Numbered from the stretch's first letter, positions 17,491 through 25,835 are shown. The stretch is DNA of 41,488 nucleotides from Candidatus Brevifilum fermentans (GCA_945877125.1 CAMCQT010000032.1:1-41488); one strand, 5' to 3'. A program made the numbers and translations. The notes: generated by a model not told the origin, from the sequence alone.

Positions 17491-18402
17491 TTACTCAGCT
17501 TTCTTGATGGCGTGCCCGCCGAATTGATTCCGCAATGCGGCCAACATGCGCGCGGGATAATTTTCCTCGTCGCGGCTGGCGAAGCGCATTTGAAGCGCAA
17601 GGGTGATGATCGGCGCGGGCACGTCGAGGTCAATTGATTCAAAGACTGTCCAGCGGCCTTCGCCAGAATCAGCCACCCACGGTTTGACATCCTTGAGTTC
17701 GGTATCTTCGTCGAGGGCATTTGCGGCAAGGTCGAGCAGCCACGAGCGGACAACACTTCCGTTTTGCCAGATGTGCGAGATCTGCGAGAGGTCCAAGCCG
17801 AATTCCTTCTTGGCTTTCAAGATACCAAATCCTTCGGCGAAGGCTTGCATCATGCCGTATTCGATTCCGTTGTGAATCATTTTCACGTAGTGACCCGCGC
17901 CATGCGGACCTACACGTCCCCAGCCGGTTTCTTTGCCCGGAGCAAGAGTTTCAAAGATGGTATTTAATTTTTCAGTAATTTCTTCCTTGCCGCCGATCAT
18001 CAGGCTGTAGCCTTCGGTCAGCCCCCAAATGCCGCCGCTGGTGCCGCAGTCTACAAAGTCAATGCCTTTGGCTTCGAGCATTTCTGCGTGCATGATGGTG
18101 TCTTTGTAATTGGAGTTGCCGCCGTCAATGATGATGTCGCCTTTATTCAATAATGCGGCGACCTTTTCAATCGTTTCTGTGGTGGTCTTGCCCGAAGGAA
18201 CCATGACCCACACAACCTTCGGCGATGAAGTGAATTTGCCAACAGCCTCTTCTAAAGAGAATGCGCCTTCTGCGCCAAGTTTGATGGCTGATTCAACTGT
18301 CTCTTTCGTGCGGGCATATCCGATCACCCGATGTCCGCCGCGCGTAAGACGTGTGGCCATGTTTAATCCCATCTTTCCCAAACCGACTAATGCTAATTCC
18401 AT
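17491..18402 (-). CDS. gnd: 6-phosphogluconate dehydrogenase, decarboxylating (short form)
   Basis: The 303-residue protein is of the short 6PGDH type, much smaller than the roughly 470-residue E. coli enzyme. Motifs are the Rossmann start LVGLGKMGLNMATRL, VMVPSGKTT, the substrate loop GTSGGIWGLTEGYSLMIGG and the catalytic KMIHNGIEYGMMQAFAEG. It converts 6-phosphogluconate to ribulose 5-phosphate and CO2; many short-form members prefer NAD+. The ATG at 18402 has a perfect AAGGAG nine bases upstream; the longer frame would run into a repeat. It is flanked by pgl and zwf, with palindromic repeats in both intergenic gaps. Confidence 0.95.
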   Translation of the reverse strand: MELALVGLGKMGLNMATRLTRGGHRVIGYARTKETVESAIKLGAEGAFSLEEAVGKFTSSPKVVWVMVPSGKTTTETIEKVAALLNKGDIIIDGGNSNYKDTIMHAEMLEAKGIDFVDCGTSGGIWGLTEGYSLMIGGKEEITEKLNTIFETLAPGKETGWGRVGPHGAGHYVKMIHNGIEYGMMQAFAEGFGILKAKKEFGLDLSQISHIWQNGSVVRSWLLDLAANALDEDTELKDVKPWVADSGEGRWTVFESIDLDVPAPIITLALQMRFASRDEENYPARMLAALRNQFGGHAIKKAE

Positions 18403-18424
18403 GATGTAAAACTCCTTTTTTGAT

Positions 18425-18520
18425 ATGTCATTGCGAGGAGGGTGCTTTTCCCGACGAAGCAATCCCCAACACTATACAGGAGATTGCTTCGGGCGGAAGT
18501 GCATCGCCCTCGCAACGACG
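18425..18520. repeat. CATTGCGAGG palindromic repeat, copy 1 (between pgl and gnd)
   Basis: An imperfect palindrome of about 96 bp. The left arm (TCATTGCGAGGAGG ... CCCGACGAAGCAATC) is mirrored by the right arm (GATTGCTTCGGGCGG ... CGCCCTCGCAACGAC). A second copy in the opposite orientation lies at 29806-29909. It fills the gap between pgl and gnd, leaving the gnd RBS intact. Confidence 0.8.
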
Positions 18521-18527
18521 AAATAAA

Positions 18528-19247
18528 TTATAAAAGACTTCCTGATTCTTCATCTATCAGCCAGGTCAAACTTCCATCTTCGGGTGTAATCCGTTGGACG
18601 GGAAGCTCAGCAGGCATATAGTCGTCGTTGAATACTTTACTCAAGGCTGCAGCTTTCGATTTGCCGCTTACCAGGAATATGATATTCCTACTGCTATTTA
18701 ACACTTTTGGAGTCAAAGTTACTCGGTTGGCGGGGCGGCCCTGATAATTGGCTGTGACCGCCAGCGTGGGCGAATCCACTTCTACGGGCGAGTTGGGGAA
18801 CAGGGATGCCGTGTGTCCGTCGTCACCCATGCCGAGCAGGGTCAGGTCAAATCGCGGCCAGTCGAGCGGAGGTTCGGCGAAAACGCTCAAAGTGTTGGCA
18901 TATTCCCTCGCAGCAGAATCAGGCTCCAGGTCAGAAAGGACGCGGTGAATGTTTTCATCGGGAATATTTATTTTGTCGAATAAAACTTTTTTGGTCTGCC
19001 CGTAACTATTTCCAGCATCATCCACTGGCACGCATCTTTCATCGCCCCAGAAAAAATGTGCGCGCGACCAATCCACTTTATCGTGAAATGAGTCGCCGAG
19101 TAATTTATAAAGCTGCATCGGCGTGCTGCCGCCCGAAAGTGCAACAAGAAAGCGCCCGCGTTTTGCGATGGACTGGTTTGCGGTTTCAGTAAATGAGTTT
19201 GCCGCGAATTGACTTAGTTCATTGATATCTTTGAAGACTCTTATCAT
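18528..19247 (-). CDS. pgl: 6-phosphogluconolactonase (DevB/Pgl type)
   Basis: The 239-residue enzyme hydrolyses 6-phosphogluconolactone. Family motifs are LVALSGGSTPMQLYKLL, WSRAHFFWGDERCVP and LLGMGDDGHTASLFP. It is the first gene of pgl-gnd-zwf. The ATG at 19247 has no clear Shine-Dalgarno sequence; a promoter (19285-19258) would start transcription only a few bases upstream, so the message is probably near-leaderless. About 125 bases separate its stop from the gnd start, mostly occupied by a palindromic repeat. Confidence 0.95.
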   Translation of the reverse strand: MIRVFKDINELSQFAANSFTETANQSIAKRGRFLVALSGGSTPMQLYKLLGDSFHDKVDWSRAHFFWGDERCVPVDDAGNSYGQTKKVLFDKINIPDENIHRVLSDLEPDSAAREYANTLSVFAEPPLDWPRFDLTLLGMGDDGHTASLFPNSPVEVDSPTLAVTANYQGRPANRVTLTPKVLNSSRNIIFLVSGKSKAAALSKVFNDDYMPAELPVQRITPEDGSLTWLIDEESGSLL

Positions 19248-19252
19248 TTGAT

Positions 19253-19281
19253 TTGTGATTGTAACTTACTTGGATTAAAAT
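19253..19281 (+). promoter_or_regulatory. Promoter of the AlkZ-like gene (leaderless)
   Basis: TTGTGA (19253-19258), a 17-base spacer and TAAAAT (19276-19281). The ATG at 19289 lies 7 bases after the -10, at the expected transcription start. Confidence 0.6.
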
Positions 19282-19285
19282 TCAA
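19258..19285 (-). promoter_or_regulatory. Promoter of the pgl-gnd-zwf operon
   Basis: On the minus strand TTGAAT (19285-19280), a 16-base spacer and TACAAT (19263-19258); the pgl ATG follows 10 bases later. It occupies the same DNA as the divergent promoter at 19253-19281. Confidence 0.55.
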
Positions 19286-19288
19286 TGT

Positions 19289-20137
19289 ATGACCATTAAC
19301 TTGAATAAATTAAACACGCATCGCACGCAGATGTTTCGACTGCCGCCTCTTAAGCGGCTTTCATCTCCATCCCAGGCATTGACCTTCGTCAACGCGCGCG
19401 GCTTCATTTACTTTTGGCCCATCAAAGGCATTGACCTGCCTTCGCTGTGGACAACCGTTGCAGGCGACAGACCCGTTGCCGATAAACACGATGACCCGGG
19501 TCACATCACGTGGGGTTGGAAGGATGATGCGCTGAATAAGAAGATATGGTATTACGCCAAAATATTACGTGGCAAAGCCACCATGATTTCATTGGAGATT
19601 GCGCCGTATTTTTATGCGCTCTCTGAAAACTACGGCGCGCCCGAAGAGGATTATCTGATTGCCTATCACGAGGGACGATTGACTCAGGCTTCAAAGCAAG
19701 TCTACGAAACATTGCTGGAGAACGGCGCGTTGAACACATTGGATTTACGCAAGAAGGCGAAACTCGCCAATGCAAAAGATTCTGAGTTCAACAAAGCGCT
19801 GGAGCAGCTCCAAAAGGATTTCAAAATTTTGCCTGTTGGCGTGGCGCAGGCTGGCGCATGGAAATATTCTCACATCTATGAAATTGTTTCGCGTCATTTC
19901 CCCGACCTGTCCGAACAAGCGCGAATGATTACCGAATCACAGGCGCGCGCAAAATTGCTTGAGTTGTATTTTGCCTCAGTCGGCGCGGCGCAATTGAGAG
20001 ATGTCACAAAACTATTTGGCTGGTCAAATGAAATTGCAAATCGCGTAATTAATAAATTAGTGGATCAAAATAGCTTGGCGAGGACAGATCATCCCAAACA
20101 AGCAGGGGAGTGGATTGTGATTCCCGAAGTTTTATGA
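19289..20137 (+). CDS. AlkZ-related winged-helix protein
   Basis: The 282-residue protein resembles the AlkZ/YcaQ-related winged-helix family in its DDPGHITWGWKD and LRGKATMIS segments and in repeated small helical DNA-binding-like units (about residues 130-185 and 215-275). I do not see the catalytic QxQ/QxD-type motif of bona fide AlkZ interstrand-crosslink glycosylases, so enzyme activity is not claimed. It could instead be a DNA-binding regulator. It is divergent from the pentose phosphate operon with only 41 bases between start codons and is followed by a palindromic repeat and a terminator. Confidence 0.6.
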   Translation: MTINLNKLNTHRTQMFRLPPLKRLSSPSQALTFVNARGFIYFWPIKGIDLPSLWTTVAGDRPVADKHDDPGHITWGWKDDALNKKIWYYAKILRGKATMISLEIAPYFYALSENYGAPEEDYLIAYHEGRLTQASKQVYETLLENGALNTLDLRKKAKLANAKDSEFNKALEQLQKDFKILPVGVAQAGAWKYSHIYEIVSRHFPDLSEQARMITESQARAKLLELYFASVGAAQLRDVTKLFGWSNEIANRVINKLVDQNSLARTDHPKQAGEWIVIPEVL

Positions 20138-20140
20138 AAG

Positions 20141-20201
20141 TTGTAGTGGCGACTTCAGTCGCTTTGTTTGGTAAAAAAAACGACTGAAGTCGTTACTACA
20201 A
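20141..20201. repeat. GTAGT...GACTTCAGTCG palindromic repeat
   Basis: Two 21-bp arms (20141-20161 and 20181-20201; core GACTTCAGTCG / CGACTGAAGTC) pair completely as RNA if two G-U wobbles are allowed, around a 19-base A/T-rich loop. It sits directly after the AlkZ-like stop and before a normal terminator. Confidence 0.75.
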
Positions 20202-20204
20202 AAA

Positions 20205-20238
20205 ACAGCCCCGTGATTTCTCACAAGGCTGTCTTTTT
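20205..20238. terminator. Terminator between the AlkZ-like and SET genes
   Basis: Stem ACAGCC / GGCTGT (20205-20210, 20227-20232) with inner GTGA/TCAC pairing and a T tract on the plus strand; an A tract on the left allows use on the minus strand too. The two convergent genes end on either side. Confidence 0.8.
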
Positions 20239-20240
20239 TA

Positions 20241-20825
20241 TTATTCGTACAAAGGGGTTGTCGAACCAAACTTCGGCACTTTTGCCATTCGCTTGGCTTG
20301 CTCAAAAGTGAGTTTCTCTTTGTACATCGCGTCTATTCTGCGCTGCACATGTGGAGAGAAAAATCCCGCATAGCGTTTCTGTAGCTCCGGCTTCTGCCAG
20401 TCGTTGCCGCCGACGTGTCCGCGGCAATTTGCACTTCCGCACCCGCAATCAAATTCATCGTAGGGCATGGTATCACACATGGCGTAGTCGAAACAAACTT
20501 CTTCACCAATTTTGATGTCTCGCATTGCAACGAGTCCGATCTGACCCGAAAGACCTGCATTCGGATTACAAGAATGATTGACATAATCTCCTTCGCCGAT
20601 CGGTCTTGGTACGAGGAAATGACGATCCTCTACTTGAAGACACAAACTGCGTTCAATATCGGGAAGGTGGATAAAGGCGTCCCATTCATACACGACGCCC
20701 CCGAAAACGGCTACAAGCTCACCCTTGCGGATTTGCTCTAACGAATAGATTCCGTTTCCATTGCCATTGGCCTTCGGGCGGCCTTCCAACTTAGAAGACA
20801 GATAGGAACTTGGTTGCTTTGACAT
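20241..20825 (-). CDS. SET-domain protein-lysine methyltransferase-like protein
   Basis: The 194-residue protein is a compact SET domain: IYSLEQIRKGELV, the pseudoknot motif NHSCNPNA (83-90), the catalytic-Tyr segment EVCFDYAMC (Y114), and a post-SET-like Cys cluster C127-x-C129-x4-C134 (CGCGSANCRG). SET enzymes transfer methyl groups from SAM to lysines; bacterial versions can modify their own DNA-binding or ribosomal proteins. The pre-SET region is absent and the C-terminal tail is basic (QRRID, EQAKRMAKVPK). A good RBS (AAGGAAG) precedes the ATG. The substrate is unknown. Confidence 0.88.
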   Translation of the reverse strand: MSKQPSSYLSSKLEGRPKANGNGNGIYSLEQIRKGELVAVFGGVVYEWDAFIHLPDIERSLCLQVEDRHFLVPRPIGEGDYVNHSCNPNAGLSGQIGLVAMRDIKIGEEVCFDYAMCDTMPYDEFDCGCGSANCRGHVGGNDWQKPELQKRYAGFFSPHVQRRIDAMYKEKLTFEQAKRMAKVPKFGSTTPLYE

Positions 20826-21129
20826 TCATATAACTTCCTTTTTAGTGGGATTAAAGATGAACAGCGCCCTCCCCGTTGGTCGAGACGGGAAAAACGCCAT
20901 TGATGTTTCAATAATACTTTAAATGTCCTGCATGTAAAGGTTTTAAGTCATATCAATTGTTTTATATTTGTTACTCATTTGTTATTCAAAATCCCCCCAT
21001 ACGTTATTAAAACTTTACGCAAACCGATTCAACTGCAAAATCATCACCCTTTATTTTGATGAAGAAAAACGCCTCACATTGCGCCCAAAACTGATTCTAC
21101 CCATTGGGCATTTCTCTGGCTTTGAGTTT
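20826..21129. other. Intergenic region upstream of the SET gene
   Basis: The 304 bases hold the SET gene leader with its RBS and an A/T-rich stretch, but no gene. The pseudokinase gene ends at the far side. No convincing promoter pair, terminator or repeat was recognised. Confidence 0.5.
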
Positions 21130-23121
21130 TTACTGAATCCAAACTGCGCCCCAGTCTGGCTCAGGGTCATTGGTAAGCTGCACCTGATTCGAACCATCGG
21201 CGCGCATAATATAAAGGTCAGCCTGGTCATCGTTGCGAAGTGAATTGAAAACAATGTACAGCCCGTCAGGTGAATAAGACGCCCCCGCATTATTTCCGCC
21301 ATCGGTGATTTGAGTGTAGCCGCCATCAGCAACTTCGATCTTGTAAATATTCTTATCGCCGTAAGCGCCTGCGTAGACCAAAAGACTTTTACCGTCAGGA
21401 GACCAGTCAATACTTCCGCCGATGCCTTGCAATCCTTGTGAAATTTGAAGATGGTTTTTCCCGTTTGCATCCATTATGAAAATTTCATATTCCTGTGGAA
21501 TGCCAACAGACATCGCATACGCGATCTTTTCTCCATCTGGCGACCATGCCACCGCAACAATGGTATTTGTCCCGGCATAAACCAGGTGCGGATTCAGCCC
21601 GTCCGCGTTGACCATCCAAATGGATGTGGGACCATCTGAGGCGCGGTTGGCAAAGACGATCCTGCGTCCGTCGGGAGAATAATCAGGTGAGAGAACATTG
21701 CCTACATTTTCGGTAATTTGAAAAAGCTGCTTTTCGCCGAATATCAAAAGATATAAATCAAATGCCCCATTGCGATTGGATGCGAATAACAACGAACTGC
21801 CGTCTGGTGAAAAGGTAGGGTAGTAATTACTCGCTTCCATATCAGATAGTTGCGTGAGTCCGCTGCCATCGCGGTTGATTATGCAAAGTTGGTTGTAATC
21901 TCCGCGTGTGCAGGTGAAAGCGATGCGCCCGCCATTTGTAGCAGTGGGGCGCGGAAGCGGGGTGTACGTTGGCGGCGGTGTGTAATTTGACGCAAAGGGC
22001 GTAAATTGAACCAGTGTGGGAATTATTGACACAGGCGCAGGGCGCACAAACCAAAACAAAGACACAAAGCCTGCAACCATCACAAAAATAAAAACGGACA
22101 TGATGCCAATGCGCGCTCCGCTTTTTTGTGATTGCACACTTTTGATTTCCGCCATGCGGTCTTCGAGCGGTGGGATACCCTGGGAAAGAATATTTAATTT
22201 AGGCGGCGGCAGAAAACTCCACTGGCTGAGAATTGCTGAGGTGACAGGTGCAGTTGTCAGCGTGGCGCGAAGCGGAACTTCATCCACAGAAAAACGCGCG
22301 GCGAGGGCAAGCGACGAAATTAATTCGGTGGTGGTTTTCAATCGGTCTGTCGGTTTGTTGCGAAGCGCCCAGAGGATCATGCGTGAGAAATGGTCTGGAA
22401 TTTCCTTGTTCAGCGAAATAGGCGCGGGCGGCGTTGATTCGAGAATTGCTTTTTTTATGGCGTCATCTGTTTTAGGCGCAGACTTGCCGTTGATCCATGC
22501 GCCGGTGGCGAGTTGATAGATTAGCACCGTCAAGGCGTACGTGTCTGACGCGGGAGTGAGCGGCTGTCCGTTGATCTGTTCGGGTGAAAAATAAAGGTGT
22601 GGATATTTACCCTGCTCGTCGCGCGTCGTTTTTTTTTCGATTGGTCGCGCTGTACCAATTCCGCTTAAAAATATTTCACCTTGATTATTGATGTGAATTA
22701 GTTCAGGTGCAAGGTTTAGGTGTAAATAATTTTGTTTGTGCAGGGCTTCGAGCGCAGAACAAATTGCCTTGATGTAGATCAGAATTTCATTGACCGTTAA
22801 CGGCGCTTTATCCAACAGATCGGTAAGCGAAGGTCCATCAATCCACTCTTCCAACAGGAAGGCAAGCGTGGGCGTCTGGTGCAAACCGAGATATGGAACG
22901 AGATTGGGATGGGAAATACCGCGTAATTTTGCCGATTCCGAATCAAGATTTTTGAGTGCCTCGGCGCTTTCGTAAATTGTTTTTGGCAGAAGTGTCAATG
23001 CCAGTGGTTTGTTGCTGCGCGTGTCTGTTGCGCGATAAAGTTCTCCAAGCGGTGTGACCGCAATGAATTCTTCAACATGATATTGGTTAAGAAATGTTTG
23101 ACCTGATAAAGATAAGGGCAT
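21130..23121 (-). CDS. Predicted pseudokinase-TolB-like propeller membrane protein
   Basis: Residues about 12-275 have a PknB-like kinase fold, but the key residues are gone. The glycine loop reads FIAVTPLGE, the VAIK lysine is replaced (LALTLL, T43), HRDxKxxN reads HLNLAPEL (134-141) and DFG reads SGIG (153-156). Structural marks remain: HPNLV, the APE-like SPEQ (179-182) and SDTYAL. A membrane helix (about 337-359) and a Pro/Thr-rich linker lead to an outside domain (about 398-663) of TolB/PD40 propeller blades (FSPDGSSLLFASNRNGAFDLY, then YSPDGRRIVFANR and others). The likely role is signalling or scaffolding, not phosphorylation. It is divergent from the membrane glycosyltransferase gene. 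Confidence 0.9.
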   Translation of the reverse strand: MPLSLSGQTFLNQYHVEEFIAVTPLGELYRATDTRSNKPLALTLLPKTIYESAEALKNLDSESAKLRGISHPNLVPYLGLHQTPTLAFLLEEWIDGPSLTDLLDKAPLTVNEILIYIKAICSALEALHKQNYLHLNLAPELIHINNQGEIFLSGIGTARPIEKKTTRDEQGKYPHLYFSPEQINGQPLTPASDTYALTVLIYQLATGAWINGKSAPKTDDAIKKAILESTPPAPISLNKEIPDHFSRMILWALRNKPTDRLKTTTELISSLALAARFSVDEVPLRATLTTAPVTSAILSQWSFLPPPKLNILSQGIPPLEDRMAEIKSVQSQKSGARIGIMSVFIFVMVAGFVSLFWFVRPAPVSIIPTLVQFTPFASNYTPPPTYTPLPRPTATNGGRIAFTCTRGDYNQLCIINRDGSGLTQLSDMEASNYYPTFSPDGSSLLFASNRNGAFDLYLLIFGEKQLFQITENVGNVLSPDYSPDGRRIVFANRASDGPTSIWMVNADGLNPHLVYAGTNTIVAVAWSPDGEKIAYAMSVGIPQEYEIFIMDANGKNHLQISQGLQGIGGSIDWSPDGKSLLVYAGAYGDKNIYKIEVADGGYTQITDGGNNAGASYSPDGLYIVFNSLRNDDQADLYIMRADGSNQVQLTNDPEPDWGAVWIQ

Positions 23122-23195
23122 AAAGTGATTCTAATTCAAATTATTATATTCTGGACTTCTCTCTTGCGATTCTAAAAAGGACACTGATTTTTTCA

Positions 23196-23204
23196 TGTTA
23201 AAAT
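23196..23204 (+). promoter_or_regulatory. Extended -10 promoter of the glycosyltransferase gene
   Basis: TGT-TAAAAT fits an extended -10 (TGN before the hexamer at 23199-23204). The ATG at 23214 is 9 bases downstream, so the transcript would have almost no leader, and no RBS is visible. Confidence 0.4.
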
Positions 23205-23213
23205 GAATTAAAT

Positions 23214-25769
23214 ATGATCCCTTCTTTACAAAAACTCCCCGACCGTACAAAATGGATTGCTTTATTTAGTCTCTGGATTTTGCATGGCGCATTTGCTTTT
23301 TGGCAATTCCAGGTTATGTCCTCCTTAAAAGAAATCTCCCCGGCTTATTTTGCTATTCATGCGCTTTTAATTGCGTGGATAATAATTAATTTGATTTTGA
23401 TCATTCTTGCTTATAAAAGCGCTTCAATGTGGCTTAAATGGCAGGGTATTCTTGTTAAGCCAAAAACAAAAGATTTTTTGTTGATTGCGGCATCTTCTCT
23501 GGTTTTATTTCGCGTTTGTTTGTGGATATTTCAAGGATTGCTTGCTCAGCCGCTGAGTCTACATGTTGGCGGCTATCTGGCTCTTTTAGTCCCTGTTTTA
23601 GACTTGGTCGGGTATGTATCTTTTGAAATTGCGATCCTAAATTTCCTTGCTAACTTTAATCAAAATCTGGAGCACCAAAAATATTCCAGAAAATTTATTT
23701 CCAGCGCGCTTGTCGTTTTTGCCATATTGGGATTAATTACTTTTATTATTTCCGTAACAGGTTTGGGCATTCTTTCAAGTTACAAAGGTGATTGGCAGCG
23801 TGGTTTGCCCGCCGTTCCGTTGCTTGAGTGGCAAATACTTTTGGCTTGCATTTTTTGTTTTGCAATGTTCCTTCTTGAATCGAAAACAAAAATTTTCGAA
23901 ATTCCTCGTTTGGACGTATGGATCTGCATCGCAATATGGCTGATTACCTCCGTGTTTTGGTTGAGTCAGCCTGTGGTTCCAAATCCCTCGGCACTTAAAC
24001 CGCGCGAACCAAGCTTTGAGATTTTTCCATTCAGTGACGCGCAAACCTATGACGAATTTGCCCAATCGGCTTTGGTGGGGAATGGATTTGACGGTGACCG
24101 AATTCCACAGAGACCGCTTTACATAGTTTTTCTCGTTTTCTCACATGTACTGGTTGGGCAGAACTACAATGATGTAATATTTTTTCAAACACTGATTCTT
24201 GCGCTATTTCCTGTATTACTATATTTATTCGGCAGGGAATTTTTTAGCCGCCCCATTGGAATTTCAATTGCGCTGCTTGCCATTCTGCGTGATTACACAT
24301 CTAATTCAGTTTCTCCATTCACAGGTAATCTCAGTTATTCCAAACTTTATCTTTCCGAAATCCCAACAGCAATCCTATTAACCTTATTCCTTCTGATCGG
24401 CGTTCGTTGGATTAAGGCAGGCTTCCCGATATTTTCAGGGTTTTTATTGGGCGGAATTTTGGGGAGCGCACTGCTGATTCGTACACAAGTCATTGTGGCG
24501 TTGCCGGTGATTATTTTGTTCGCTTTTCTTGTTCGTCCGAAAGAGATAAAACCGTTAATTAGAAATATATTATTGATGGTGGTAACAATTGCGCTTATTG
24601 TTGCTCCCTGGCTTTGGCGCAATTGGAATCTGACCGGACAGCTTATTTTCGACAGCCCCGAATCTCAAACTGCCAACCTTGCTTTGCGTTATAGCAGGTT
24701 GAATGGCATCGAGCCTGAAATACTGCCTCTTTCAGGCGAGGCGACCACAGAATATATCGCCCGCTTGAATCAGATCGCAAGAGATGCAATTGTATCCAAT
24801 CCATTAGGAGCTGTCTGGGGAATTTCAAATGCGTTCATAAATCATGGCATCAATAACATTCTATTATTCCCAATAAGAAATGATTTACGCAGTATTAACG
24901 AACTATGGATTCCGACCAGTGCTTTTTGGGAAGGATGGGAAGGCGCTCCAACTTTCTCTCAATCCATTTTGATCACATTTTATATTTTCCTTTTCGGACT
25001 TGGGGTAACCACTGCGTGGGTTCGCAGCCGCTGGCTTGGACTTCTGCCGCTGGCGCTCAATCTTGTCTATAATTTGTGGACATCTCTTGCGTTGCTTTCG
25101 GGCCAACGCTTTATGCTCGTGATGGACTGGTCAATTTATATGTATTATATGATTGGCTTGTTTGCCTTGTTCGGCGGTCTTTTGTTTGCACTTAACGGTG
25201 GTCGCTCACTAATCGTCGAGTGGGCAAAGACAAATCCGCGTACGCTGATTGTGCCTGCACCAACTGTCCGATGGCAAAAATACTTAATGTTTGGATTATT
25301 GTTTTTTGGAGTTGGGCTATCTCTTCCAGCGAGTGAAAAAATTTTTCCGAATAAATACCCGCATCTTCCCCAAAATGAACTGGTTGCAAAACTACTGGCA
25401 TCTTCTTCGCTGAATCAGGCGGGTTTTGATTCAGCATGTTTCCAGAAAATAACAAACTCTAATGCATTAAGTTTTGTTCAAGGCAGGGCGATTTATCCGC
25501 GCTATTATGCTGCTGGCGAAGGGGAAAGGTTCACTGATTCGGTTGGTTATAAAACTGTGGACGAAAGCAGGTTGGTGTTTGATTTGGTCGGGCAGGCAAG
25601 TGGACGTTTTGTTTTCAAGATATCCCAACGACCTGATTTTTTCCCTCAAGCCTCTGATGTCACTTTGATGTCGTCTGAATCTGGGGAGTTGTGGTTTATG
25701 TTTGTGCAACAGGGCGATAATGAGAGGTTTTATATTTCGGATTCTTTTGACCTCTCAATTTGTCAATGA
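23214..25769 (+). CDS. Polytopic membrane glycosyltransferase-like protein (GT39/GT83 style)
   Basis: The 851-residue protein has many hydrophobic segments. After about 230 N-terminal residues containing roughly six membrane helices, the typical PMT/ArnT-like first outside loop appears with acidic residues D275 and D280 (FSDAQTYDEFAQS), followed by RPLYIVFLVFSH, more helices, and a C-terminal outside domain from about residue 720. Such enzymes move sugars from polyprenyl-phosphate donors onto proteins or lipids on the outer face of the membrane. The extra N-terminal membrane block is longer than usual. The substrate is unknown. The divergent neighbour is the pseudokinase; an acyltransferase follows. 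Confidence 0.75.
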   Translation: MIPSLQKLPDRTKWIALFSLWILHGAFAFWQFQVMSSLKEISPAYFAIHALLIAWIIINLILIILAYKSASMWLKWQGILVKPKTKDFLLIAASSLVLFRVCLWIFQGLLAQPLSLHVGGYLALLVPVLDLVGYVSFEIAILNFLANFNQNLEHQKYSRKFISSALVVFAILGLITFIISVTGLGILSSYKGDWQRGLPAVPLLEWQILLACIFCFAMFLLESKTKIFEIPRLDVWICIAIWLITSVFWLSQPVVPNPSALKPREPSFEIFPFSDAQTYDEFAQSALVGNGFDGDRIPQRPLYIVFLVFSHVLVGQNYNDVIFFQTLILALFPVLLYLFGREFFSRPIGISIALLAILRDYTSNSVSPFTGNLSYSKLYLSEIPTAILLTLFLLIGVRWIKAGFPIFSGFLLGGILGSALLIRTQVIVALPVIILFAFLVRPKEIKPLIRNILLMVVTIALIVAPWLWRNWNLTGQLIFDSPESQTANLALRYSRLNGIEPEILPLSGEATTEYIARLNQIARDAIVSNPLGAVWGISNAFINHGINNILLFPIRNDLRSINELWIPTSAFWEGWEGAPTFSQSILITFYIFLFGLGVTTAWVRSRWLGLLPLALNLVYNLWTSLALLSGQRFMLVMDWSIYMYYMIGLFALFGGLLFALNGGRSLIVEWAKTNPRTLIVPAPTVRWQKYLMFGLLFFGVGLSLPASEKIFPNKYPHLPQNELVAKLLASSSLNQAGFDSACFQKITNSNALSFVQGRAIYPRYYAAGEGERFTDSVGYKTVDESRLVFDLVGQASGRFVFKISQRPDFFPQASDVTLMSSESGELWFMFVQQGDNERFYISDSFDLSICQ

Positions 25770-25835
25770 ATTTACAAGCCTTGCCCACCAGTTGTCTGGA
25801 TATATGATTGTCATTAAGACGTTAAGTGGACAAGG

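Noticed and set aside
18402-18462. Twenty-codon N-terminal extension of gnd
   Set aside because: It runs into the CATTGCGAGG repeat and skips over the perfect RBS of the ATG at 18402.
19289-20137. Naming this gene as a true AlkZ crosslink glycosylase
   Set aside because: Only the overall pattern matches; the catalytic motif was not found, so only a family-level call is given.
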